A stretch of 64,000 nucleotides of DNA. Origin: Thermanaerosceptrum fracticalcis. Its GTDB lineage: Bacteria; Bacillota; Peptococcia; DRI-13. Shown piece after piece: positions 55,445 through 64,000 of the stretch. The notes under the pieces are model-generated. The model had not been told where the DNA came from and did no database searches. It saw nothing but the letters and a program-made list of their open reading frames with translations. Positions within the stretch are counted from its first letter, which is position 1, and each line of letters begins with the position of its first letter. The stretch spans positions 916,501 through 980,500 of the forward strand of contig NZ_CP045798.1 in NCBI RefSeq assembly GCF_000746025.2, written 5' to 3'. Made by a program: the position numbers and the translations under genes.

Positions 55445-55474
55445 GTAGGAAAACCCCCTCAGTGAGGGGGTTAT
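55445..55474 (-). terminator. terminator between the 70-aa gene and uppS
   Basis: Eight-bp stem AACCCCCTC/GAGGGGGTT with a 3-base loop, then TTCC on the minus strand. The T run is short. It sits inside an otherwise close gene series. Confidence 0.65.
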
Positions 55475-55486
55475 TCCTTATTCATC

Positions 55487-55699
55487 TTAGTGCGGCGTGA
55501 CAGGAGCCTCAAACAGTCCCACAACCACTTCAATGATATCGTTTCTCTGTTTCACCCGAATCACTCTATTTATCTTATTATCCATATGATCCCGCGGATT
55601 TACCGTATGTTTTATCTGGTATACGTAATTTTGGGAATTTAAGAACTCTACGGCCTCTTCTTCCCTTCTTCCCAATAAATGAATAAACCGGTTATCCAC
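55487..55699 (-). CDS. small protein of unknown function between frr and uppS
   Basis: 70 aa, charged, no membrane segment: a helix (GRREEEAVEFLNSQNY) followed by beta-rich RVIRVKQRNDIIEVVVGLF. No family recognised. It abuts frr and is followed by a terminator, which suggests it is translated with frr. Confidence 0.7.
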   Translation of the reverse strand: MDNRFIHLLGRREEEAVEFLNSQNYVYQIKHTVNPRDHMDNKINRVIRVKQRNDIIEVVVGLFEAPVTPH

Positions 55700-57017
<1,318 letters not shown>

Positions 57018-57018
57018 T

Positions 57019-57041
57019 CAAAAAATCCTCTTTTTAGAGGG
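57019..57041 (-). terminator. second terminator-like hairpin between tsf and pyrH
   Basis: Short stem CCTCT/AGAGG followed by ATTTTTT on the minus strand, directly upstream of pyrH. Confidence 0.55.
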
Positions 57042-57053
57042 TTGTGTAAATTT

Positions 57054-57083
57054 TTAAAAAGAGAACACACAAGTGTTCTCTTA
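57054..57083 (-). terminator. intrinsic terminator after tsf
   Basis: Ten-bp stem AAGAGAACAC/GTGTTCTCTT with a 4-base loop and a T run on the minus strand, about 5 bp after the tsf stop. Confidence 0.85.
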
Positions 57084-57087
57084 ATTA

Positions 57088-57735
57088 TTACTCTTTGATT
57101 TGAGCCATAACCTCTTCCGCAAAGTTTGCCTGTTTCTTTTCAATACCTTCGCCTAATTCATAACGGACGAAACGACGGATGTTAATATTTTCACCGATCT
57201 GGGCAATTTTTTCAGTTAAGAGTTGTTGAACGGTGATATCGGTGTCTTTGATAAAAGGCTGCTCCAGCAGGCATACTTCCTTATAGAATTTCTCAATTCT
57301 GCCTTCCACCATTTTTTCCACAACTTTTTCGGGTTTGCCTTCATTTAAAGCCTGGGCTCTTAAAATCTGCTTTTCTTTTTCGATAATATCCTGGGGCACA
57401 TCTTCCTTACGCACATATTCCGGCTTAGCTGCTGCAATCTGCATAGCGATATCTTTCACGAATTCCCTAAAGCCAGGGGTCTTAGCTACAAAATCAGTCT
57501 CACAGTTAACTTCAACCAGAACACCAATTCTGCCCCCGCCATGTATGTAGGATTCAACAAGGCCTTCTGCAGCCACACGGCCGGCTTTCTTAGCAGCTGC
57601 GGCCAGTCCTTTTTCTCTCAGGTATTCAATGGCTTTTTCCATGTCTCCGTTTTTTTCCATGAGGGCTTTTTTGCAATCCATCATACCCGCACCGGTACGT
57701 TCGCGCAATTCTTTAACCATTTCCGCAGTAATCAT
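57088..57735 (-). CDS. tsf: elongation factor Ts
   Basis: 215 aa, the short Firmicutes form. [16 protein letters not shown] at the N-terminus and [14 protein letters not shown] are signatures. It is the nucleotide exchange factor of EF-Tu. The ATG at 57735 has AGGAGG at good spacing; the ATG at 57744 lies too close to it. It follows rpsB. Confidence 0.97.
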   Translation of the reverse strand: MITAEMVKELRERTGAGMMDCKKALMEKNGDMEKAIEYLREKGLAAAAKKAGRVAAEGLVESYIHGGGRIGVLVEVNCETDFVAKTPGFREFVKDIAMQIAAAKPEYVRKEDVPQDIIEKEKQILRAQALNEGKPEKVVEKMVEGRIEKFYKEVCLLEQPFIKDTDITVQQLLTEKIAQIGENINIRRFVRYELGEGIEKKQANFAEEVMAQIKE

Positions 57736-57789
57736 ACTACACATCCTCCTGTGTTCCTATTTAACTAGTAGTATTTCCCGGGGGAGATA

Positions 57790-57845
57790 AATTAAAAAGA
57801 AAAGAGGTGACTAGGGGTACCAATTACCCCTCGGTCACCCCTAAT
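57790..57845 (-). terminator. terminator after rpsB
   Basis: Long hairpin with outer arms AGGGGTGAC/GTCACCTCT and inner arms AGGGGTA/TACCCCT, followed by TTTCTTTTT on the minus strand. Partial read-through would set the rpsB:tsf ratio. Confidence 0.8.
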
Positions 57846-57848
57846 TTT

Positions 57849-58562
57849 TTACTCTTCTTCATTGCCTTCGTTGCCTACTTGACCCTGATTCGCTTCCAGC
57901 ACGGCATCGGCGATTTTTGCCGTTAATAATTTAACAGCACGAATAGCGTCATCGTTGCCGGGAATGACATAATCCACCTCGTCGGGATCACAGTTTGTAT
58001 CGACAATAGCGACGATAGGAATACCTAAACGTCTCGCTTCCGCGACGGCAATATGTTCCTTACGAGGATCTATGACAAATAAGGCACCGGGAAGACCAGG
58101 CATATCCTTAATTCCACCAAGGAATCTCTCCAGCTTTTCTTTTTCACCTAAAAGCTTAGCCACTTCTTTTTTGGGTAGAACTTCGAATGTACCGTTGTTC
58201 TCCATTTCTTCCAGTTCTTTTAAGTACTGGATTCTCTTTTGGATGGTATGATAGTTGGTGAGCATGCCCCCTAACCAACGTTCATGAACGTAGTACATAC
58301 CGCAGCGTTCTGCTTCCTCTTTTACTGTTTCCTGGGCTTGCTTTTTTGTGCCAACAAAAAGGATATGCTTACCCTCCGCTACCACACTACGAATAAATTC
58401 GTAAGCCTCTTCCACCTTTTTCACAGTTTTTTGCAGGTCAATAATATAGATGCCATTACGTTCTGTGAAAATATAGGGAGCCATTTTAGGGTTCCAACGA
58501 CGGGTTTGGTGACCGAAATGAACGCCTGCTTCCAACAGCTGCTTCATAGAAATTACAGACAT
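57849..58562 (-). CDS. rpsB: 30S ribosomal protein S2
   Basis: 237 aa. Begins [31 protein letters not shown], an S2 signature, with FVGTKKQAQ and [19 protein letters not shown]. It ends in an acidic tail. The ATG has AAGGAGG upstream. It has its own promoter and structured leader just after the flagellar operon. Confidence 0.98.
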   Translation of the reverse strand: MSVISMKQLLEAGVHFGHQTRRWNPKMAPYIFTERNGIYIIDLQKTVKKVEEAYEFIRSVVAEGKHILFVGTKKQAQETVKEEAERCGMYYVHERWLGGMLTNYHTIQKRIQYLKELEEMENNGTFEVLPKKEVAKLLGEKEKLERFLGGIKDMPGLPGALFVIDPRKEHIAVAEARRLGIPIVAIVDTNCDPDEVDYVIPGNDDAIRAVKLLTAKIADAVLEANQGQVGNEGNEEE

Positions 58563-58596
58563 TTACTACACCTCCTTCCCCTTTAGGTTTCTCCGC

Positions 58597-58652
58597 CGCT
58601 ATCTTCATTTTTACTCCAGACCAACCGGCACCTTGGAGTAAATCAAATAGCG
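58597..58652 (-). ncRNA. structured leader of rpsB
   Basis: Two nested perfect stems, CGCTAT/ATAGCG (58597-58602 with 58647-58652) and TTTACTCCA/TGGAGTAAA (58610-58642), enclose a GC-rich loop. It starts about 15 bases into the transcript and ends about 35 bases before the start codon. This is consistent with S2 autoregulation, but no class is certain. Confidence 0.6.
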
Positions 58653-58674
58653 TGTGTATTTAACACCAATTGTT

Positions 58675-58703
58675 AGTATAACAAAAACCATTGTTCATGA
58701 CAA
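58675..58703 (-). promoter_or_regulatory. promoter of rpsB
   Basis: TTGTCA, 17 bp, TATACT on the minus strand, immediately after the swrB-like stop codon. No terminator is visible in between, so the flagellar transcript may also run into rpsB. Confidence 0.7.
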
Positions 58704-58717
58704 ATATTTTTCGCAAT

Positions 58718-59194
58718 TTATTTGGCGTTATATTTATAGTTCTCCATTTTCTCCTGTAAATTCAATTTAAGGGCTATTTCCCCCTGGGTCATATTCAGTT
58801 TTTCCGCAATTTCTCTTATGGACATTCCCATTCTTAGTAAATCTACAGGAGAATTGTTTGACTTTTTCAGCGGAGTCTCTTCTACCGTTGCCAGCGGTTT
58901 TTCAGCGGAATGAAGAACTTTACTCTTCTTAGGGACACTGTCCTCTTGTTTTTGAGGCAGCACTAACGTGTTTTGCTCAAAAAACTCGATCACTTGTCTT
59001 GCCTCGGCCAATTTACTTTCTAACTCATCTAAAATCAGGTTGGTAAGTTTACTGTTTTCCTCTACCAGAGTTTGCACATTCTTTTGAATTAACCGGTTTT
59101 CCCTGTTTATTTCCTGCAAAACTTTGGTTTTTTTTCCAAGCATGGCCATGAGGAGAATATTGCAAATTAAAATAAAGATGTTTAAAAACACCAT
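58718..59194 (-). CDS. SwrB-like membrane protein with C-terminal helix-turn-helix
   Basis: 158 aa. One N-terminal membrane segment (about 1-19), a coiled-coil stretch (about 25-75, VLQEINRENRLIQKNVQTLVEEN), a linker, and a C-terminal HTH-like motif (GMSIREIAEKLNMTQGEIALKL). The topology, length and place between the flagellar sigma factor and rpsB match Bacillus SwrB (YlxL), which assists flagellar assembly. Homology was not tested. Confidence 0.7.
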   Translation of the reverse strand: MVFLNIFILICNILLMAMLGKKTKVLQEINRENRLIQKNVQTLVEENSKLTNLILDELESKLAEARQVIEFFEQNTLVLPQKQEDSVPKKSKVLHSAEKPLATVEETPLKKSNNSPVDLLRMGMSIREIAEKLNMTQGEIALKLNLQEKMENYKYNAK

Positions 59195-59215
59195 GAAACA
59201 ACCTCCGGCCCACTT

Positions 59216-59533
59216 CTAAATTTTAATATCAAAAATTTTTCCAATATTTTCCGGGCAGGTAACCACCACATTCTCTTCCTCTTTGTCATTTTTTGTGGTC
59301 TTGGTTCCCTTTTGCTTACCTTTTTCCTTCTTATGGCTGTCGTTAGAGATGTTTTTGTTTTCAGTAGAATTTGAACGCTGCACTGCTTGTTCTTTATTTT
59401 TGATATCCTGCTGTACCACCTGGGCCAGAACCTGCTGCTCCATCTGTTGCTGCTGTTGAAGATTCCTCTGGATTTTATTAACTTCACCGACTCTGGGCAA
59501 TAATACCTGCATATCAACAGGATTGACAGTCAT
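59216..59533 (-). CDS. small Gln/Lys-rich protein in the flagellar operon
   Basis: 105 aa, hydrophilic. After MTVNPVDMQVLLPRV a Gln-rich coiled-coil-like segment (about 20-45) and a Lys/Asn/Ser-rich low-complexity region follow. No family recognised. ATG 59533 has GGAGGG seven bases upstream. It overlaps the fapA end by 4 bp. Confidence 0.7.
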   Translation of the reverse strand: MTVNPVDMQVLLPRVGEVNKIQRNLQQQQQMEQQVLAQVVQQDIKNKEQAVQRSNSTENKNISNDSHKKEKGKQKGTKTTKNDKEEENVVVTCPENIGKIFDIKI

Positions 59534-61152
59534 AACCAATCCCTCCTACCCTGTGATGGGAAAGGCTTAACATCAAGACCATCAAGTTTTAGTATGACCT
59601 TCCTCATCTCATCCCTTACTGTATAAGTAGCTTTACCAATGATGACTGTGACACCAGGATAGACAGTATTTTCCACACGAACTTTAGCGTTAACCATATC
59701 TTGAAAAATCCCTTCAAGTTCGGCTTTTCTTTTTCCAAGTTCTTCGTTTTCTTGTGTGATTTGATACTGGGTCTTGTTTAATTTTAATAAGAGACTGTTT
59801 TTATCGGGAGGCAATTCTCCAATTTTTTGCTTAACCTCCTGTAACATCTTAATGGCCTTTTGGACTTTATCATAGTTTTCTTGATTAACCGTAAGTTTTC
59901 GACTAATCTCCTTGTATTCCTGGCGCAGTTCCGGGCGGACGCCTACTTCCAGGGTGGTAACGGTGGCCATGTGGGAACCAATATTTTTTGCCAGTATTTC
60001 TTCTACAGCACTGCATTGGCCGCCGACAATGAGACCTTTTTTGCCGCCAACGGAAATTTTGCGTGTGGCCAGAACCGTACTGTGCATGATGGCTTCGGTC
60101 ACAATGACATCAGCACCGCTTTCTATATAGCCATGTTCAATGGAACGGGCATAAACATAACCTTTAGCTGTAACCTTACCTCTCACTATGCCTTTCTTTA
60201 CCTGTACATTACCATCAGCTATAATTTCCCCTTCCAAATTACCGGCAATCTCCACATCTCCCCCGGATTCAATCTGGAAGCCGTGCCTTACACTGCCATA
60301 AACTTTTACGTTGCCAGGAAACTTAATATTGCCTGTGGCAAAATCCACATCCCCTCGAACTTCGTAAATTGGGAAAACATTTATTTTATTGTTGGCCATG
60401 ACCACATGACCCTGGGCTGTGGCTATTATGGCCGTGTTATTGTTAATAGCCTGGGTGTTTAGTCCCAGGGGCAGGCGAATGTCTTTGCCAGCGGCAGCTT
60501 TGATGTTTTCTCCATAAATATTTTTGCCATCCACGCCCTGGGTGGCGGGAATTTTTTCTACCAGTGTCGTACCTGCCTGTACTAATTGAATCAAATTAAG
60601 ATTGTAAAAATCGACACTGCCGTCCTCTAATTCTCTGGGTTTTATATCTAAACCTTTAGGGTTGAAATGAAAAATAAGTTTAGCGTCTTCTCCGTTTTTA
60701 CACTCAATGCCCTCGGCGATTAACCATTCATGAAAATTATCCTGTTCAGCAACAATTTTCGGAAAAATTTCAGTCTTGATGCCCTCGACAATACCGTGCT
60801 CAGCCACAATGTTTATTATATCTTCGGCATTAAATTGTCGTTTATTCAAAGCAGGATAAACTTGCAGGTAGGCTTTGTTTTTATCGGGACTCACTTTGAT
60901 TTTGAGAAGAGGATCTAAATTACAACCGTCCAGGAGAGGAGAAATTTTATGTTCAGTTCCATCTGCTGCTGCATAGATTTTTTCTATTTTATTTTCCTCA
61001 AAGGGGATTTTTCTCTTTCTTAAGTCGGCAAAAATATCTTCCGGCACAACAGGGAACAGAAGGGGCTCGTGAACGATCTTTAGATAAATCCCATCATCTT
61101 TCACGGTTAAATAATAATTCCGGCCTGATGAACCTATGTTTTTCTCCTCCAT
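59530..61152 (-). CDS. fapA: DUF342 (FapA) family protein
   Basis: 540 aa. A N-terminal region up to about 230 is followed by a right-handed beta-helix-like stretch (about 255-380) of short repeats such as GDVEIAGNLEGEIIADGNVQV. A C-terminal coiled coil (about 400-490) follows. The DUF342/FapA family is linked to flagellar assembly and polar organisation. It lies directly after the motility sigma factor. Confidence 0.9.
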   Translation of the reverse strand: MEEKNIGSSGRNYYLTVKDDGIYLKIVHEPLLFPVVPEDIFADLRKRKIPFEENKIEKIYAAADGTEHKISPLLDGCNLDPLLKIKVSPDKNKAYLQVYPALNKRQFNAEDIINIVAEHGIVEGIKTEIFPKIVAEQDNFHEWLIAEGIECKNGEDAKLIFHFNPKGLDIKPRELEDGSVDFYNLNLIQLVQAGTTLVEKIPATQGVDGKNIYGENIKAAAGKDIRLPLGLNTQAINNNTAIIATAQGHVVMANNKINVFPIYEVRGDVDFATGNIKFPGNVKVYGSVRHGFQIESGGDVEIAGNLEGEIIADGNVQVKKGIVRGKVTAKGYVYARSIEHGYIESGADVIVTEAIMHSTVLATRKISVGGKKGLIVGGQCSAVEEILAKNIGSHMATVTTLEVGVRPELRQEYKEISRKLTVNQENYDKVQKAIKMLQEVKQKIGELPPDKNSLLLKLNKTQYQITQENEELGKRKAELEGIFQDMVNAKVRVENTVYPGVTVIIGKATYTVRDEMRKVILKLDGLDVKPFPSQGRRDWL

Positions 61153-61166
61153 TAGATATCCCTCCC

Positions 61167-61937
61167 TTACCCTAATCCTAATAACGTTTTTTTCATTCTG
61201 GAAAGCTTACCCCGCAGGCGAAAAATGGCTTTCGTATGTATTTGTGATACCCTGGCATCTGACAGCTCTAAGACACGGGCAATCTCTTTATTGTTTAGAT
61301 CATGATAGTAAAAAAGACTGATCACAAGTTTTTCCTTTTCAGGCAGTTCTTCCACCGCTTTGGCCAGGATCATTTTAATTTCGTTATTCTCCGCTATTTG
61401 TACAGGATTTAGACTAACATTATCCGTAAGATTATCTTTTAATGATATTTCCTGCCCTTCCGTAACAGGTTCATCCAAAGAGATTATGGTGAATAAATGG
61501 GTATTTTTCAACCAGCGTTCCAGTTCTTCCGGAGTTATGTTTAATTCCGCCGCTACCTCTTCATCGGTGGCATTACGTGCAAGCTTCATTTCTAATTTTT
61601 GATAGGTCTGTTCCAAAAGTCTTGCCTGGCGGCGAATATTTACGGGGATCCAATCTTCCTTCCTTACCCCGTCAATAATGGCACCTTTTATTCTTTTTCC
61701 GGCAAAGACGGGAAAGGGAATACCCAGTTTAGGATCATAACGATCTATGGCTTCCAGAAGGCCAAAGATTCCATAGCTGAAAAGGTCCTCTTTCGTAATA
61801 TGGGATGGCAGGTAATAAGAAACCTTGTTGGCGATTTTCTGTACCAGTGTTACATAATGTAAAATAAGTTGTTCTTTGAGTGCAGGGTTTTTGTCATTCA
61901 CGTAATTCAACCAAAGTTCATAAGGTTCTGATTTCAT
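61167..61937 (-). CDS. sigD: flagellar sigma factor (FliA/SigD/WhiG family)
   Basis: 256 aa. Region 2 (about 25-95) has GIFGLLEAIDRYDPKLGIPFPVFAGKRIKGAIIDGVR; region 3 and region 4 (about 190-250) follow, with LNNKEIARVLELSDARVSQIHTKA. It directs RNA polymerase to late flagellar and chemotaxis genes. It is flanked by cheD and fapA as in other motile Firmicutes. Confidence 0.95.
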   Translation of the reverse strand: MKSEPYELWLNYVNDKNPALKEQLILHYVTLVQKIANKVSYYLPSHITKEDLFSYGIFGLLEAIDRYDPKLGIPFPVFAGKRIKGAIIDGVRKEDWIPVNIRRQARLLEQTYQKLEMKLARNATDEEVAAELNITPEELERWLKNTHLFTIISLDEPVTEGQEISLKDNLTDNVSLNPVQIAENNEIKMILAKAVEELPEKEKLVISLFYYHDLNNKEIARVLELSDARVSQIHTKAIFRLRGKLSRMKKTLLGLG

Positions 61938-61952
61938 TTTAGACTCCCCTGT

Positions 61953-62444
61953 CTAGACAACTTTTTCTCCTTTACTGATGGTTTTAATCAACAGCTGACC
62001 ATCGGTCGTAGAGAATTCAATGGTTCTACCGAAATTGCCCCCCGTATCTTCCGCCAAAATTCTTATTTTCTCCTGTTCGAGACACTTTTTCACTGCTTCT
62101 GTATTACGTTCACCAATCCGCATGACGTTACTTGCCCCAGGAAAATTGAACATCTGGGCGCCACCGGCAATTTTGGCCACCAGGCGGGACTTTACAGCTC
62201 CCAGTTTAACCATCTCTTCTATTAAAAGGGTAACTCCCGTATCAGCATATTTGGCTTTATTTTGTATACTGCGAGACTGGGTACTGTCGGGCAGCATAAT
62301 ATGGGCCAGTCCTCCCACCTTCATAATAGGGTCCCATAAACAAACTCCCACGCATGACCCCAATCCCGTTGTAATTAACGTAAGGGGGGCCGGTGCAGCT
62401 CTTAAATCGGCCATCCCCACTTTTATGGGTTCTGTCGTCATCAT
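61953..62444 (-). CDS. cheD: chemoreceptor glutamine deamidase CheD
   Basis: 163 aa. Catalytic Cys in GLGSCVGV and His in LAHIMLPDS; KIAGGAQMF is a further signature. It deamidates Gln on chemoreceptors and binds CheC. It overlaps cheC by 4 bp, matching their partnership. Confidence 0.97.
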   Translation of the reverse strand: MMTTEPIKVGMADLRAAPAPLTLITTGLGSCVGVCLWDPIMKVGGLAHIMLPDSTQSRSIQNKAKYADTGVTLLIEEMVKLGAVKSRLVAKIAGGAQMFNFPGASNVMRIGERNTEAVKKCLEQEKIRILAEDTGGNFGRTIEFSTTDGQLLIKTISKGEKVV

Positions 62445-63055
62445 AACACTCCCAGCGTACGCAATAATAACTCCAAGGTTTTGGGTTCGGGTAATAAAAA
62501 GAAGTGCCCGTTGATATGCCTTTCTTGTTCAATAAACACGTTTTCTATGACTAAGGCATAGTCGCTAAATTCACCTATTTGCTGGAGAACATCGCCCAGG
62601 ATGGCTCCGGCCATATCAATGGCCAGGGCGGGAACCGAGGGCGAATACACTTGCTGCGTAAAAGCGGAAAGGGCATTGAGGTAAGAACCGGCCAAAATAT
62701 TGACGATTTCTTTGAGGGCCGAAAAATGCATCTCATTTAAATCCTGAGTAGTTCCCAGGGGTTGTCCGAAAATGAGGTCGATAAAAAAATACACCTGATC
62801 TTTAGGAATGAGAAAGAGAATCCCCATGGGTGATTCTCCGTCCACCCTCATGTAGCCGCCGGCAACTTCTGATTCCGCCCCGCCAAGATAATTCATAATC
62901 TGATTAAAGGGGGCAATATTGGCTTTGGGAACGCTCATATCAATTTTTCTCCCCAGCATGAGAGAAAGAGAAGTGGCGGCATTACCGGCTCCAATATTGC
63001 TGATTTCTTTAAGGGCATCGAGCTGAATGGCATTGAGCTCACTAAAGTCTTTCAT
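62441..63055 (-). CDS. cheC: CheY-P phosphatase CheC
   Basis: 204 aa. Two E-x2-N active-site repeats: LKEISNIGAGNAATSLS near residue 15 and LKEIVNILAGSYLNALS near 113. It dephosphorylates CheY-P and is stimulated by CheD. Its start follows cheW by 17 bp. Confidence 0.96.
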   Translation of the reverse strand: MKDFSELNAIQLDALKEISNIGAGNAATSLSLMLGRKIDMSVPKANIAPFNQIMNYLGGAESEVAGGYMRVDGESPMGILFLIPKDQVYFFIDLIFGQPLGTTQDLNEMHFSALKEIVNILAGSYLNALSAFTQQVYSPSVPALAIDMAGAILGDVLQQIGEFSDYALVIENVFIEQERHINGHFFLLPEPKTLELLLRTLGVL

Positions 63056-63071
63056 TTTATCGCTCCTATCC

Positions 63072-63533
63072 TCATTGCTGCTCTATACTGAAATCCAATA
63101 CTCTATCTAAATCAAGGATAATCAGCAGGCGATCGGCGATTTTACCAATTCCTTTGACAAATTGATCATTTATGCCTCCGACACTTTGGGGTTTTTCTAT
63201 TTGCTCAAAAGAAAGGCGTATTACTTCCGTAACCAGATCTACGGTAAGACCAACAGTCACGTCTTCCAGGCGAAAAACAATGATTCGGGCGGTATCAGTG
63301 GTTTCTACCTGGGGAAGATTAAAACGCTTGTGGGAATCAATAACAGGTATGACCGTGCCCCGTAAATTGATAACACCCTTAACAAAGGGAGGAGCCTTGG
63401 GAACCCGTGTGATATGTGTCCAGCGTATGATTTCCTGTACAGCTAAAATGTCGACAGCATATTCTTCGTTCCCCAATTTAAAGGCCACCAGTTGAATTTC
63501 ATCTGCTATATTCCCTTGATTCTTATCATTCAT
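63072..63533 (-). CDS. cheW: chemotaxis coupling protein CheW
   Basis: 153 aa. CheW fold with VAFKLGNEEYAVDILAVQEIIRWTHITRVPKAP and GVINLRGTVIPVIDSHKRF. It links receptors to CheA. ATG 63533 has AAGGAGG eight bases upstream and is preferred to the longer frame to 63569, which overlaps cheA. Confidence 0.95.
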   Translation of the reverse strand: MNDKNQGNIADEIQLVAFKLGNEEYAVDILAVQEIIRWTHITRVPKAPPFVKGVINLRGTVIPVIDSHKRFNLPQVETTDTARIIVFRLEDVTVGLTVDLVTEVIRLSFEQIEKPQSVGGINDQFVKGIGKIADRLLIILDLDRVLDFSIEQQ

Positions 63534-63546
63534 GAGAAAATCCTCC

Positions 63547-64000
63547 TTAGAATAAAGTCCCGATATCAAGAATTAAGGAAACTTTGCCATCACCCAGAAT
63601 GGAGGCACCGGCTATACCCGGTAAACCGGTGAGTAACTTGCCCAGGGAATTGATGACGATCTCCTGCTGTCCAATGAGTTCATCAACTACTAAGCCCACC
63701 TGCTGCTCACCTTTTCTCACGACAACCACATACAGCTCATGCTGTTCCTTATGGCCGGGTACTGCCAGGAGATTTTTAATAAATAATAGGGGCAGGACTT
63801 TACCTCTTAAAACCATGACCTTTTGTCCCTGAATATTTTTGATATGATCTGCTTCCAGGTTAGTCGTTTCATCAATATTGCCAAGAGGTATGGCAAAGGT
63901 TTCCTCTTGTACCTTGACCAATAAGGACTGGATAATGGCAAGGGTTAAGGGAAGTTTAATCACAAATTTAGTACCTTGGCTCTGTTTCGTTTCTAAATGA
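63547..64000 (-). CDS. cheA: chemotaxis histidine kinase CheA, C-terminal part
   Basis: Partial gene running off the right edge; about 150 codons are present. The first codons read ETKQSQGTKFVIKLPLT, the end of the kinase ATP-binding domain, followed by a CheW-like regulatory domain (LVKVQEETFAIPLGNIDE, VLRGKVLPLLFI, LVVDELIGQQEIVI). No stop codon interrupts the frame to the edge. The order cheA-cheW-cheC-cheD-sigD is typical. Confidence 0.95.
   Translation of the reverse strand, partial: HLETKQSQGTKFVIKLPLTLAIIQSLLVKVQEETFAIPLGNIDETTNLEADHIKNIQGQKVMVLRGKVLPLLFIKNLLAVPGHKEQHELYVVVVRKGEQQVGLVVDELIGQQEIVINSLGKLLTGLPGIAGASILGDGKVSLILDIGTLF

Noticed and set aside
59182-59517. 111-codon minus-strand frame overlapping the Gln-rich flagellar gene
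   Set aside because: Alternative frame of the same region; the frame ending at 59216 has the better ribosome binding site and operon overlap.
59860-60462. Plus-strand open frame of 200 codons
   Set aside because: Antisense to fapA; composition and lack of a start signal mark it as a shadow.

Overview
This window looks like a chromosome segment from an anaerobic, spore-forming, motile member of the Clostridia, probably related to the Peptococcaceae or Desulfotomaculum group. The evidence is the gene order (rpsB-tsf-pyrH-frr-uppS-cdsA-dxr-rseP-ispG-proS-polC; rimP-nusA-ylxR-ylxQ-infB-rbfA-nrnA-truB-ribF-rpsO-pnp; dapB-asd-rnjA-tepA-spoIIIE), a Gram-positive PolC, sporulation-linked families (YlmC/YmxH, YlxY, TepA, SpoIIIE, YtvI), a flagellar sigma/chemotaxis block, and strong AGGAGG ribosome binding sites. 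Base composition is moderate, with AT-rich spacers. No rRNA, tRNA, CRISPR array, insertion sequence or phage gene was seen. Every supported gene lies on the minus strand, so transcription runs from high to low coordinates.

Layout in transcription order. 64000-58718: end of a flagellar/chemotaxis operon (cheA 3' part, cheW, cheC, cheD, sigma factor FliA/SigD, fapA, a Gln-rich small protein, a SwrB-like protein). 58703-42588: rpsB and tsf with a structured leader, then pyrH, frr, a small unknown gene, isoprenoid and lipid genes (uppS, cdsA, dxr, ispG), rseP, a YtvI-like permease, proS, a glycosyltransferase, an MgtC-like protein and polC. 42391-31402: the rimP-nusA-infB translation operon through ribF, two small unknown genes, rpsO with an S15-type leader, and pnp. 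31285-27314: ylxY, a D,D-carboxypeptidase, an M16 peptidase, dUTPase, a membrane protein and ymxH. 27277-21667: lysine riboswitch, dapB, asd, rnjA behind a possible attenuator, tepA and ylzJ. 21528-12847: spoIIIE, mnmH, rodZ, a YgiQ radical-SAM protein, rimO, pgsA, pgpA. 12773-10687: a two-gene FtsH-like protease unit. 10659-4879: a complete fructose PTS operon that also carries HPr and enzyme I. 4704-1: cinA, a membrane metallophosphoesterase, a DEAD-box helicase and the 5' part of thpR.

Most of the window is a housekeeping core: translation, RNA decay, lysine/diaminopimelate and isoprenoid synthesis, envelope and sporulation. The most unusual points are a PolC replicase that appears to have lost its internal 3'-5' proofreading exonuclease, a leader before rnjA with mutually exclusive hairpins, an FtsH-type protease with its extracytoplasmic part apparently moved to a separate gene, a 14-bp palindromic motif on both sides of dapB, and a self-contained fructose PTS operon. 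Starts were moved downstream of the longest open frame wherever a clear ribosome binding site favoured an internal start. No searches could be run, so family names rest on motifs recognised by eye.
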